Source: Ooceraea biroi
Lineage: Eukaryota > Arthropoda > Insecta > Hymenoptera > Formicidae
Length of the DNA: 64,000 nucleotides
Reading direction: 5' to 3'
Assembly (NCBI RefSeq): GCF_003672135.1
Contig: NC_039518.1
Location: 4,778,144 to 4,842,143 of the forward strand
In this document: positions 1 to 10,939 of the stretch, piece by piece
How the letters are laid out: each line of letters opens with the position of its first letter
Position numbering within the stretch: position 1 is the stretch's first letter
Notes under the pieces: model-generated
Told to the model about the DNA's origin: nothing
The model's input: only the letters and a program-made list of their open reading frames with translations
Database searches by the model: none
Made by a program: the position numbers and the translations under genes

Positions 1-34
1 GTGATGTATGTATCGATCTTTTTTGACATGTATC

Positions 35-1219
35 TGTTACGGTCAATGTAATTAATTGAGAATTATTAATAATTACCGGTCATTATTAATACAAACCAAC
101 TTATAAGGTTAAAGTGATAAATTTATCACATTGACTGGTTATCATCATACTAATATAATAGAGGTAAAGTTTGTTCCATTGTTCGGGGTAATCTCAGAAA
201 CTACTAAACCGATTTGAAAAATTCTTTCACTGGTGGATAGCTTAGATCTTCCTGAGTAACATAGACTATGTGTAATCGTCTTGCAACTTCTAAAAATGTG
301 CGCGTCGCAAAAAATACGTTCTTTATGCTTTATATTTTCCAAATATACCGAGCGCGCGAAGCGCACGAGGAACAAGCGCCATCTAGTTATTAATAATTCC
401 TTAACGGGTTTGGTTAAAGTAATAAAACACACATGATTTGCTTTATTTAAAGTTTGATTATATTTTTTTCGGCGGGGGGTGCAGATGGAAGGTGCTAATA
501 AAATATAAAATAAGGAAAAATATTATTTGCATTTACTTTAAATTTTTTTATATTCCTTAAGCAACTTGGGTTTTCGAGGTTTCACGCAAAGCAAAGTTTT
601 ATATTGAAACTTCCACGCAGTACCTTGGATCACCTCAAAGTTTTGTTAGTTTTTTTATGTGGAAGAGTACTAGGTAACGGGCGAAGCCCGTCTCCTCGTG
701 CTCTTCCACCCAAGCATATACTTTTCAAATTTATTAATTCGTTGAAAATCTTTGAATATGCTGGGAAAGTATATGCTTGGGTGGAAGAGCACGAGGAGAC
801 GGGCTTCGCCCGTCATCTAGTACTCTTCCACATAAAAAAACTAACAAAACTTTGAGGTGACCAAAAGTACTGCGTGGAAGTTTCAATATAAAACTTTGCT
901 TTGCGTGAAACCTCGAAACCCAAGTTGCTTAAGGAATATAAAAAAATGTAAAGTAAATGCAAATAATATTTTTCCTTATGTTATATTTTATTAGCACCTT
1001 CCATCTGCACCCCCGTCGAAAAAAATATAATCAAACTTTAAATAAAGCAAATCATGTGTGTTTTATTACTTTAACCAAACCCGTTAAGGAATTATTAATA
1101 ATAACCGATAAAAATGATTATTCTCTCGGTAATCATCACATTGACCAATTGTTGTGGTTATTATTAATACTTACCGGTAATTATTAATACTAACCGCATT
1201 TATTACACTGACCGTAACA
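35..1219. mobile_element. Foldback element with terminal inverted repeats and 4-bp target duplication
   Basis: The ends are inverted copies that begin TGTTACGGTCARTGTAAT, and the element is flanked by TATC on both sides (31-34 and 1220-1223). Inside, almost the whole element is one long imperfect hairpin: about 385-735 pairs with about 760-1110, and the centre lies near 745. A GC-richer inner stem at 660-720 / 770-835 contains GGGCGAAGCCCG-type sequence. No transposase is encoded, and the short reading frames are only the two arms read on opposite strands. It is probably a non-autonomous DNA transposon. TIRs starting TGT with a 4-bp duplication would suit Ginger-like elements, but that assignment is weak. 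Confidence 0.8.
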
Positions 1220-1239
1220 TATCTCCTAAACTATTCCAA

Positions 1240-1505
1240 ATAGGATAATTTTGTTTAATGCTCTTAAAAGCACATAATTCTAGCATACCAAGTGTTTGGT
1301 TTTATATGCATTTTCAATGCGTGAGGGTGCTAACTTACGTTAAGTCAGCACCCCCATTTTTAATCGCGATTTCCCACTAAATCGCTTGAGCACAAAAATT
1401 GTGAATAGAGCACATAATTAGCACATAAAGAGCACTTAATTTCTGCATATATGACATTTCGCTTTTTTCTGGTGGGGGTGCTAACTTAACAGACGTAAGA
1501 ATTAC
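1240..1505. repeat. Repeat flank with short hairpin; similar block at 7720-7970
   Basis: This stretch has no gene. It contains a palindrome, GGTGCTAACTTACG and its inverse, at about 1326-1354. It also has several AGCACATAA / AGAGCACT motifs and a GGTGCTAACTTAACAGACGT block at 1475-1495. A diverged direct copy of the same arrangement lies at 7720-7970 on the other side of the transposase gene. The two blocks may be edges of the element that carries the gene, but I could not define exact ends or a target duplication. Confidence 0.35.
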
Positions 1506-1677
1506 TGTATTTCTTTAAATATATTCATACATTTATCCTGTTCATATTTTACTTTTCAAATGCAATGTGTATATGTATTTTATATGTATATCTATAATAG
1601 ATGTATTATGTATAATTGTGGTAATAGAATAGGAATCCTTTTTTTTATTTATACCAACTTTATTGCAACTGTATTGT

Positions 1678-1967
1678 TTATTGTATATATTTTGTATATA
1701 ACACTAAATGTGGTTGAACTTTTTGTGTTTCCTGTATCAACATGGTATGCGCTGTCATATCATCATATCGAATCCAGTGACTAAAACGGAATACTAATGC
1801 TGTGAAGTGACCAATGCTTGCATTAGACAATCTTGTCTGGATACTAGGTCCTGTATAATCAACCAGACCTATTACTTTATATTTTTCATTATCAAGGCTT
1901 GTAAATTCACTGGGTATGTCCTTTAATTTTATGAAAGTATCATAAACCTCAAATAATACAGTAATTC
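1678..1967 (-). CDS. Exon 5: USP-like His box
   Basis: The acceptor TTTTCAG|GAATTAC is at 1967 and the frame ends with TAA at 1678-1680. The peptide includes KYKVIGLVDYTGPS and then SIGHFTALVFRFSHWIRYDD. The latter fits the USP His box pattern (G-H-F/Y-T-A ... W ... Y-D-D), with His as general base and Asp as its partner. Together with the exon 3 Cys box this completes a papain-like deubiquitinase signature. The phase from exon 4 as read is off by one, so either a small exon is missed or another indel exists. Confidence 0.5.
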
Positions 1968-2569
1968 CTGAAAAGAGTTAAAGATTAGACATAAGTAAAC
2001 AATAAGATTAAACATAATTAAATTTTATAAATAACGCTAGTATTCAAATATGTAGTCAAGTGGAAATATTAGTATTAAGGACTTCAATAACTTAGTTGAT
2101 GTAAGTTGATAAGACGAAGATTTCAAATTTAAATCACGGTTTAGTTACGCTTGCCTGATGTTTTTCTTGCTTAGAAATCTACTTTATTTTATTTTTTACC
2201 TTTAAAAATTTATATTTATTAAATGATAAAATATAGTTTTAAATAATAAAATATTTAAAATTATGGTAATTATTCCGTATAAAGGACCTACCTCCAATCA
2301 CCTTGAAATATGTTGTTAAGAACAAGGTGATTAGAGATGGATATTTTTTCTTATACGAAATAGTTTCCAAAAGTATATGTAGCGTTTGCGCATAATTAAA
2401 CATTCATGAAAATGAAAGCAAATCCTTCTATAGACATGATAAATACGATAAAATTATTTTTTTATGCATATTCCTTTCTGTTTTACAAATAAAATACAAT
2501 AGTCTACAATATAATATAATGTATATGCAATGTTTTAATACAGATTATGAACAAAGGATATACTTTTAC

Positions 2570-2970
2570 CTGGCAAAGATATTCTTCTATACCATTGCAG
2601 TTTTTCTTGCAACATCGTATTCCTTCAGGTAGCATAACATGTTTTATTATGTCTTTAAATAATTCAGAATTAGATAAAGTATCGTTCCCTATTTGGATTA
2701 CAATTAGTTTCTTCTGACGTGATAGACAACCTTTATTGCAAACAGATACTTCCTCAAGGCTAGGAGATTTTTCAAATAGTGCCTACTAGCTAAATAGCTT
2801 ACGCTTGTTTCGCAGTCAATTATGCTACATTTTTTGTACGCTGCCTGTTTCACAGGAAATATTGTAGATAAAATTTGTGTACTTATTCGGTATGTATGCG
2901 TCCTCATACCTTTGTCTATAGTATTTAATACTATATTAAACAATGGTACAGTACTCCGTAGTTCATGCAT
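2570..2970 (-). pseudogene. Exon 4: middle of USP-like domain, frameshifted
   Basis: The acceptor TATGTTTAG|ATGCATG begins the exon at 2970 and the donor CCAG|GTAAAAG ends it at 2570. The first frame runs to SYLASRHYLKN near 2770. The reading then makes sense only in the next frame, which gives a Cys-rich stretch (VSVCNKGCLSRQKK, IRCCKKNCNG) with two CxxxC/CC pairs before EEYLCQ. This Cys-rich insert between the Cys and His boxes is typical of USP folds. A 1-bp indel near 2770 therefore breaks the exon. Confidence 0.45.
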
Positions 2971-3525
2971 CTAAACATAAATAGTAAAATTTTACAAAAC
3001 ATAAATGTAGTAAAAATAAATTAGCATACACTTATCTTGGGAAAAAGAATCTATATAAAATAATCTGTTTTATTTATAATATTAAATTTAGAAAAAAAGA
3101 AAATTTTGCTAATTAGTTATAGTCAAATAGTAGAGTAAAAATCAAAATATAATATAAAATTTGATTCTTATAATGAGTAAATTAATTTATATGTAAAGCT
3201 ACTATTAATTCTTTGCGGTCCGTAATTATTTTTATAGTGTCCGGCAGATCTGCACTTAAATCGTAGAAATTGGGGAAAAATAAAAATGTTTACTTTTTTA
3301 AATAAAAAATAAACTTAATATAATATTAAAATTAAATAAAATAAAATTAATGAAGTTAGCTTATCAGAATTTGAAATTTTTCATAGTATAGCTTCGTTGT
3401 CTAGTCACACTGGACATAGGACCACAAAGGGGGTAATGTATCATGATTAATATTAATATGCCATATATACATTTTTTATGAGAATCTCATCAACTATAAC
3501 ATATTTAATTTTTACCCAATTTCAC

Positions 3526-4625
3526 CTAAATCCAATTTCCATAAGAAGTGTGGGGTTCTTTTACCTTGTCTCGTAGCAAAGGATAATCAAGAGATGCAGC
3601 CAACATTATTTGAAAAATGCTGTCAAAAGCACATGTGTTAACAATAGAAATAATTTGTTTGCCCAATTTAATAGGACGTATGGACATATTGCTACCATTT
3701 TTTAAAATAGATATATTATTAATTTTTGTGTTTGACAAAGAATCCTGAATAGCGCGTATATTTTGCCCTAAATACTTTGCGGTACGTTTTTTGCTTTTCT
3801 GTTTTGCCAATCCTCGCCAATTTTCAATTTCATTAGAAGCTAATATATCTGGCGTACTTTTTTCTACAGAACATTTCTTGCAAATTCTTCGTTCACCATA
3901 TCCTTTTTCATCACCAAATGGTAATGAAAATTCATCCATTACATGTACTGCATTTTTGCATATAGCACACAAATGCGCACCAGTTGGGATATCGCCATTG
4001 CTATAAGTTGGACACGACAAATTGGTTAAATCTCGGTTTATTAAACTTTTATCATTAATTTCTTTAGTTCCATCTGGAGGTATTAACGTTTGAAGTGTAT
4101 TATTTGAAGAAGGAAAACCAACTGATTTTGTTTGTGTACGAATATTGTCCTTTATATTAGATTTAACAGATTTCATCATATCATGTTGGGCTGCCTCAAC
4201 AATTTTTATTTTGCCATTAATATAATTTAGATGCATCTCAATGAATTCATCGATCCTTAATTGCTGTTTAGAATTTTTTAATAAATTATTTTTAATTTTA
4301 TTAAACTCTCCTTCGACAGGCGCACTGGAGGCAGGTATTCGACCATAGTCAAATTGAGTTCTACTGATGCATGACCAAAGTGGAAGAAGTTCAATATCCT
4401 TAAGCAGACGTTTTGCTAGCTGAGGATAATAATGAGCAATTTCATGGTCACCACAATTAGAGTATAAAGATATTGCTTCTGCATTAATTTCTGCTCCCCA
4501 TGCTGCCCATGTATTACGGAAATTTGTCGTATCGATATTGTCATTCATATCATCAGTCTCGATATATTCCTTTGCATTTTTATGAATTTCTTCAATGCTT
4601 TCAACTTCATATTGATGAACAACAC
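3526..4625 (-). CDS. Exon 3: end of transposase core, zinc motifs and USP-like Cys box
   Basis: The acceptor AAAACAG|GTGTTG at 4625 continues the frame of exon 2. The segment SSAPVEGEFNKIKNN holds a candidate catalytic Glu (near 4310). RIDEFIEMHLNYI follows, as in the tail of MULE-like cores. Two CxxC pairs follow: CAICKNAVHVM and RRICKKCSVEKS. The last 60 residues contain IVNTCAFDSIFQIMLAA, which matches the catalytic-Cys box of ubiquitin-specific proteases. The exon ends ATTTAG|GTGAA, so an in-frame TAG sits at the junction in this copy. Confidence 0.55.
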
Positions 4626-4983
4626 CTGTTTTATATAAGTTAAAATAAATAAAATAAATTTCATGCTTATTCTATCAGATTTTATCGATAATTATATTGC
4701 TTATCAAAACTATAATCTTAATCTTAGAATATCTTGTCAAGATGAAATCTCTCTCCTAAGTAAATTTTAACAAGATTTAACCGTTACTCATTATTAGACA
4801 TGCAAAGACTATTAAAAATAGAAACTAAAAATATTATTATTATGTAGAATCATATAATTAGAGGCTCCGCTTTTGCATAAGAATCAGATGATTGAGATAA
4901 ACTTTGTGTTGCATGAAAATTATAAATAGATATATAGATAGATCAACTCTAAATCTAAATCAAATATTTTATCATTTACGTAC

Positions 4984-6015
4984 CTATTATCATTGTTTTT
5001 AGTCGCACTTTTGCCTTTTCACAGGGTGTCATTTCTCCAAATGATGAAGTACCTTCTGTTTCACTTTGTGTTACAGTTAAAATATCCTTTATAATTTCCC
5101 GAGCTTTTGCAACATCAGAACATTGAATTAATTGTCCTATTGTTGCAAGATAAAAAACTTTTATCCGTTTTGATAAATCTTTTAAAAATATGGCATATAA
5201 TTTGATGAAATGTGCCACATCTATCCGAATGTAGCAAGGAGGTAGTAACTGATTTCTACAAGCATCTGCATATTCTTCAACAGTTTTACAAGCTGTAAAG
5301 CATCGTACAACCGCTGTTAATAGTGCTCTACTGAAATCAGTAACAACTTCTTTGGGATATGGCGCCCCACTTCTTATCCATTCCATAAACCAAAATTGGA
5401 TCATATTAGTATGATGGCTTTCGGAGAGCATTTGAGCAACGCTAAACTGTTCTCCATCGCAGTTGACTACAATTTGATATAAAAAAATATGTTTGGATAA
5501 ATAATTTCCGTGTTTCTGAATTTTTTTAACTATACTGCCTGTTGCATCTATGCAAACACAGCTCGGATGTTTTGTAGAGTAATCGCGAAAAATGTGTATT
5601 TGGTGATTTGTCCAGTAATGAATAAAACAGGGATCCAATCCAATATTATGAATACTGTCTTTAAATATTCCTTGTTTCATTATGTATATTGCAGTTATGG
5701 GATCTCGATGCAAATATTGAGTATTATTAAATTCAGTTTTAGCTGTATGCAATACTGATGACGTATATAAATGAGGAGGCTCAGGATCGCCCTCCCTCAT
5801 TAGTTCTTCTGCTTTTTCAGCACGATATACATCAATAGATTTTGTTTGTAAGTCTTTAGCAATAGTTTGCCTTATCGGTGCTCTGAGATAACGCTTTCCG
5901 CATTTCGTTTCTCCGTTTACTAACGTTTCTTTTATTGTGCAATTAAAATATGCTGTTCTTAAATCTGTTTTCACTTGTACAGTGCAATGCAAATGCCTAC
6001 CACAGTTGCAGGAAC
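4984..6015 (-). CDS. Exon 2: transposase catalytic core with two candidate DDE aspartates
   Basis: The exon opens with a Cys/His cluster (GSCNCGRHLHC, later KCGKRYL). A RNase-H-like core follows: CVCIDATGSIVKK has the first Asp (codon near 5546), and PKEVVTDFSRALL has the second (codon near 5337), about 70 residues apart. IRIDVAHFIKLYA then resembles the conserved Asp/His stretch that follows the second Asp in MULE-type transposases. The acceptor is TATATAG|GTTCC at 6015 and the donor is ATAATAG|GTACGT at 4984. No stop occurs within the exon. The catalytic roles are inferred from motif order, not from an alignment. Confidence 0.55.
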
Positions 6016-6497
6016 CTATATAATGTGTAAATAATATATTTAAAATAATCATTAAGATACGTTATAATATACTATATATAAATAACATTGTATAGGTAAT
6101 AATGGAGTTCAAAGTTACAGAAAAGAATTGATTATATGTACTACAACAAAAGTAATAACTTTAATGTTCTTACAATTATTGAAATATTTAATAAATTGTA
6201 GTATTTTATTCGTATACCGTTTGTATTGGATATATTTTTATTGTATTACCATAATTACTATTACTATATTAATATTAATTGAAGAACAAAATTAGAATAA
6301 TAAGTAAGTGCAAATACAAAATTAAAATAGTAATTTTATAAACTTATTTTCTTATATTTTACTTTTTATAATTTGCGCGTATATGCGTATACGTGTACAA
6401 GATAGGGTAATTAAAACTTCATCTTGTTTATCTTAACTTATTTGTATAAAAAATTGAAAAATATATACATGTATAATAAATTTGTCACATTACGTAC

Positions 6498-7086
6498 CAT
6501 TTATATAACCCGACATAGCATCTTTTGCAATATAATGGTTCTTAAAGTTGAAACCACATTTCAAATTTGTGCTGTTCCATATTTGTTCTGTAATGACAGC
6601 TTGCCATATGCCTGGTCGAAGTATTTTCCGTTGCCTACAGCTTGTCTTCGCATTTCGAGTACTATATGCGTATGCACGATTTATAAGAATATCATTGAAT
6701 TCCGTAGTAGATATTGAAAATGTAAAATTTATTGTTTCCAGATCGTCCTCAGTATAATTTGAATTGTCACTTATTGTATCACTTATATTTGTTTCAGAGG
6801 GTGTAAGTGAAACATTTGAATCTGTATTAGTTGTGCTATTATTGCTATTATTGCATCGTTGTTCTAATAACTCGGTACGAATGTTGTAACGATTACATGT
6901 TACGAATGTATACAACGAAGCAGGTGACATTTTTCCATTCAATTCCCGTGATATAGTTTGCCAAATTGAACACAATTTAGACACTATTTTTCCATTGCTT
7001 AGTATATTATTTTTATATTTTTTTAATATTTCGATAATATCCACATAAGGCACATTCAGAGGACGGCCACGAGTTGGTTTCATCAT
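6498..7086 (-). CDS. Exon 1: transposase N terminus, AT-hook-like DNA-binding region
   Basis: It encodes about 196 residues starting MMKPTRGRPLNVPYVDIIEI. The KPTRGRP motif near the start is AT-hook-like and probably contacts DNA. The middle (about residues 80-125) is a low-complexity Asn/Ser/Thr linker. The C-terminal third is basic and leads into KCGFNF, the start of a Cys-rich cluster completed by the next exon. The exon ends at a strong donor (ATG|GTACGTA at 6498), and joining to 6015 gives a seamless frame. The start is the first ATG of the frame. Another 68-codon frame lies at 7095-7301, but I could not connect it. Confidence 0.5.
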
Positions 7087-8239
7087 AACACAATTTATAT
7101 CGTTGTTAATATGTGAATAACGTGAATAACGACCGTCACTTCAAAGCAGCAATGCGAAGACTGCGAAGACTGCGAAGACTGAAGCATACTGCCACCGCTA
7201 GTGATATCTTTTGTTTCATACCGTTGTATACCGCGATCGTCTTTTGGTAGACACGCCACATCAGATGTATTGCTTGGATTTGAAAATATCGAAAATCTCA
7301 TTGTGCATATTTCGAGAGCACATTAATAGAAAAACATGTTAAGACAAGAATTATTTCGCTATCTGTATTTTAATTAGCACTTTATTTTTAGGATTAAACT
7401 TTGGGATTGTTTTCACGTATAAGGGATACAGCAAAAAAATCGCCAGCATGCAAATGTATTTTGTAGAACACTGCACAATGTTTCGCAGAAAGTTACACGG
7501 AATTCTGCTGTTTGGTTTTACAGCAAGACATATTTAACATAGGGCAATTATTCTACAAATAAGAATGAAGCAATAAAATCAGTAAATATATATTTTGCGA
7601 GCAATGAAATCATAAAACAGGTTACGATCGAGAAATTTCCGAAATTGTTATTATTTTTGGCATTTCTCTTTTGTATGACACACACTTTGGGGTTATTTTT
7701 GGCGTAAAGGGTAGCGCACCGAAATTTAAATTCGCGTATATTAAAAGCACATAATTAGCACTAAATTATAGTATAAGTGTTTTATTATTATTTTTTTTAA
7801 GGGGCGTTCCAACTTTCTGAAAAGTTAGCATAAAAATAATTTCCTGTCAAACGGCTAGAGCAATAAAATCAGGATTAGAGCAATAAATTAACACATAAAG
7901 AGCACTAAATCCTCCGCAAGTTTCATGTGATTGTGCTCATGTTGGCATGCTGACTTAATAGACATCATTTTAATTAAGGACTGATGTTCTGAATCACCCT
8001 GTATATACAATATAGTTTCATCAAAATCAAGATTTTGGCAAAGTTTTTTTTTAAATTTAATATGTATAATGTTACGGTCGTTTCATTTTAAAAATTATTA
8101 ATTTTACATAAAATATTAAATTTATTTTATTCATTTATTTTGTTATATTTCTATATTTGTAATAGGAATCATAATACAGCTTATTTCGTTTGGTTGAACA
8201 AAGAGTCGCATCAAAAATTGTGCAAAACGTAAACAGAAT
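7087..8239. other. AT-rich non-coding stretch with repeated subterminal motifs
   Basis: I can support no gene here. A 68-codon frame at 7095-7301 (minus) may be 5' leader of the transposase. The motif ACTTTGGGRTTRTTTT occurs at about 7398 and 7688, each followed by CGTA/GTAAAGGG. The AGCACATAA motifs at 7743 and 7900 pair with those at 1240-1450. A CACCCTGTATATA end-like motif at 7998 resembles mariner termini elsewhere in the window. Confidence 0.35.
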
Positions 8240-8616
8240 GGAAATCAAGAGACACGGTAGTGTCTCGCGCCAAGTATATGCGCAGCGAGACCGTACCGTG
8301 ACTCTTTTACGCGAAGCGACGCTTTCGCAGACACTCAGATTATTAGATCTCAATAACCGCTGAACGGATCAACTTCTAAGTAGGCTCAATGGATAGCTTG
8401 GGGTCGAATTATATAATAAAAGTGTTTTTATTTTTCTTGTACGTGCCCTACGAGCGGAGATATGGCGATGCAAAGTCTGAAATTAGAAAATTTCATTTAA
8501 GAAACGTCGTCATCATCATCAAATGTACAGTCCGTTCTTTTTCGTCGAGATGGCAGCAGCTCCGTTTATACCGACCGGCGGAGATGCTGTTGATATATCC
8601 GTGTGACTCACACATA

Positions 8617-8761
8617 GGCCGGTATTCATAATCGGATCTTATATTTAAGACCGTCTTAAGTTTATTTGCAGATGCTGTATGGATCATTCCATTGGCTATA
8701 GAGTATCTGAAGATATACTTAAGACAGTCTTAAATATAAGATCCGACTATGAATACCAGCC
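8617..8761. mobile_element. 145-bp palindromic MITE with 3-bp target duplication ATA
   Basis: The ends GGCCGGTATTCATAATCGG and its inverse (…GACTATGAATACCAGCC) form long terminal inverted repeats that continue into TCTTATATTTAAGAC. The insertion is flanked by ATA (8614-8616 and 8762-8764). The spacer copies at 18180 and 20720 lack it and read straight through CACATAACGATC, so they show the empty site. A 3-bp duplication with GGC-type ends would fit a PIF/Harbinger-derived MITE. Confidence 0.85.
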
Positions 8762-8905
8762 ATAACGATCATATGTAGAGACTCTACATTAGAAAACTCT
8801 AACTTATCGACCCGTCATGTGTAAGTCACACGGATATACGGACAGCATCTCCGCCGGTCGGTGTACGACAAGTGTACGACGCGATGTAGCGCAAGAAGTT
8901 TTTGC

Positions 8906-8935
8906 GAGAGAACGAGTGAGTGAGTGAGAGGGCGA

Positions 8936-8970
<35 letters not shown>

Positions 8971-9000
8971 AGGGCGAGAGAGAGACTGAATGAGAGAGCG
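8906..9000. repeat. (GA)n microsatellite
   Basis: This is a GAGA-rich tract interrupted by GGGC, the inverse of the (CT)n run of the ribosomal spacer. It is part of the inverted spacer module. Confidence 0.9.
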
Positions 9001-9329
9001 AAAGAGCTAGTGAATGAGTAAAGGAAGACCCGGGCGGGAAATCCGACCGCAGCCGAGGAATTGAAGTGAAAGTGTTATTGTTTCGTCGTTAAATAACCTA
9101 TCCATTGAGTGAGATTGAATACAATGTAAGTAACCTATGTAAGTAACCTATACATTTTATTCTGATTATTATTAGTATTATTTAATAATGTTAGAGAAGT
9201 AATATAATTAAATAAAATTAATAAATTTACTCGAGTTCTCTTTGATCAATCGCACTTTCCGTTAATGACAACAATTTCATGCACATTTCTGTGTCTCGTA
9301 GGCGATTAGAGTACCCATGTAGGGTTAGT

Positions 9330-9640
9330 CAACGTGGCCAAACATCGGCCCAATCTCGAACATCAGTATACCGATATAAGTAAAGATGATTGGTCGAAAA
9401 GTGGCCGAACCTTGGAGCGTAACCACACCGCGAGATTGGCACCGATATAAGCCCAATGTTCGGTTCTTTGATAAGCCCAATAATATATCTGAATCTAAGC
9501 CCAAGATTCGCAACCAATATAAGCTCAATATTGGCTTTCTGCTAGGACCAATAAAGAACCCGATTCTAAGCCCAATCTAATGATTTTCGATATATGCCAA
9601 GATTGATAATCTAAATGAGCTCAATAATTAATCACAAAAT
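9330..9640. repeat. Degenerate repeats around CCGATATAAGCCCAAT
   Basis: The motif (CC)GATATAAGCCCAAT / AAGCCCAAGATT recurs irregularly about every 35-50 bp, with TTCGGTT / TTGGCTT variants between. The overlapping reading frames on both strands look like a by-product of this periodicity. No protein is recognised. Confidence 0.4.
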
Positions 9641-9789
9641 CTCATGAAATTGGCATTTATTAGTTTTTTTTAAAGGAAAGGAATACATTTTAATTAATCA
9701 TTAAAATTTCATTAAAATAATATTATATATGCGTCTACGCTTGTGAAAAGAAACACACATTTCTTATACAAATCGCAATACAGAATATT

Positions 9790-9945
9790 GGATGATGTTT
9801 GAGCTTTCGCGCGTAAGGTGTTGCACTGCGCGAGATGAGCGTCACTGAGTGTCACCGATTGATGAGAGTCACCTTTACCCACCGCGTTGATCCGGCTCGA
9901 AGGACCAGAAATTGTTTGAGCTTTCGCGCGTAAGGTGTTAGCGCG
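9790..9945. repeat. Two copies of a 25-bp GC-rich motif
   Basis: TTTGAGCTTTCGCGCGTAAG occurs at about 9798 and again at about 9914, each time followed by GTGTT. The surrounding 9961-10939 holds no recognisable gene. It is GC-richer than its flanks around 10080-10450 and includes a 68-codon frame (10312-10518) that I do not trust. Confidence 0.5.
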
Positions 9946-10939
9946 CAGTGGAATAGGTAGATGCAACGGGTGGCATAAATGAATCACGCACTGAGTTGAG
10001 TTTAACAATGTATTTGAGCTGTCAGTATTTACACTATACACATGTAGTTGAGCCGAACCTTTTGTACACTATATACACTTGCGAGTCACACGAGCGAGCA
10101 GATTTTATTAATACGACTCGTGGTCGTGGATCGCGATGAGAGACACCGGCCTCGCGGTGTACGTGTCACGCACGTGCCGGGTGAGCTTCGCGCGGGCTAC
10201 CAATATTATTGATACGAGTAACTCGCGGAAGAATGAGCTGAGCGATCTACTGTGTCGAGCTGAACACTTAGACCCGTGAGATGCACCTTATGAGAAACTA
10301 CGAACTAAACTATGCTAAACTACGCTAAGAGAACTCGCATTCGCTGTCAGCTCATGGCCGGCGTGACTAACGAACTGATTAATATGCGAAGTAGCCCGTC
10401 TGATGGCGCGGCGTCTCACCCGCCGTGCGCGGTCGTCGCGTCAAGGGTGGCGACATCAAATGATAAAGGGGGGCTTAAGATTATTTCTCAAACAGGACGA
10501 ACTAGTAAGCATTTATAAAATGTCAGTACGACACAAAATTGCGCATAATAAAAAAAATCGAATTTTCAATCTTTAGTGATCATTGCGATCAAATTTCAGC
10601 GTTCAAATATTCAAGTAATTGACGTTGATAACTCATGTACTTGTGTATATAGAATGCACGAAACATAATTGATATAATAAGTAAGACTTTTTAATATAAA
10701 CAATAATAGAAAAGTACTAACATTGTACAAGCATCATATGTAAGCGTCGTGATTCTAAAGTCTACGTACAGTTACAGTTACTCGAACATTTGAGCGTTGA
10801 ACATGTACTACACAATACTACAACGTTAACTATAGTTTTAATTGTATCGTGTTACGCCTGATTTATTTTACCATGACAATGTGTTGAGAATACACAAGGT
10901 GAATCATATAAAAGGAAAGAGAATAAGAATGTTGTGTGG

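Larger units (their letters stand above)
1678..7086 (-). pseudogene. Spliced DDE transposase with C-terminal USP-like protease domain, broken
   Basis: This five-exon model was read on the minus strand: 7086-6498, 6015-4984, 4625-3526, 2970-2570 and 1967-1678. The first junctions have standard GT..AG sites and keep frame (6498/6015 and 4984/4625). The order of domains is AT-hook-like N terminus, Cys/His cluster, DDE-type core and USP-like Cys box (exon 3) with His box (exon 5). The copy is not functional as read. A TAG ends exon 3 at the splice junction, exon 4 needs a 1-bp frame change near 2770, and the exon 4/5 phase does not match. The superfamily is uncertain; spacing and context resemble Mutator-like (MULE) transposases. 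Confidence 0.6.
8240..9060 (-). repeat. Inverted stray copy of the rDNA-spacer module
   Basis: Read on the minus strand this repeats the spacer modules at 18000-18530 and 20695-21100. It contains the (CT)n run, a stretch leading to CGCGTCGTACACTTG, the ACCGACCGGCGGAGAT motif, the TGTAGAG..CTCTACAT pair, and the GCGTCGCTTCGCG and GAGACACTACCGTGTCTC ends. It lies outside the ribosomal blocks and in inverted orientation. The module may therefore be mobile, or this may be a displaced rDNA fragment. The reading frames seen in it recur only because the DNA recurs, and I do not consider them genes. Confidence 0.7.

Noticed and set aside
1560..1784. 74-codon plus-strand hydrophobic frame
   Set aside because: It is antisense to the USP His-box exon and has no supporting features.
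8389..8687. Short frames in the spacer module, repeated at 18175, 20730, 31056 and 33612
   Set aside because: They recur only because the DNA recurs; opposite-strand frames are equally open and no family is recognised.
9325..9580. Overlapping frames around 9330-9580
   Set aside because: They come from degenerate CCGATATAAGCCCAAT repeats and are open on several frames at once.
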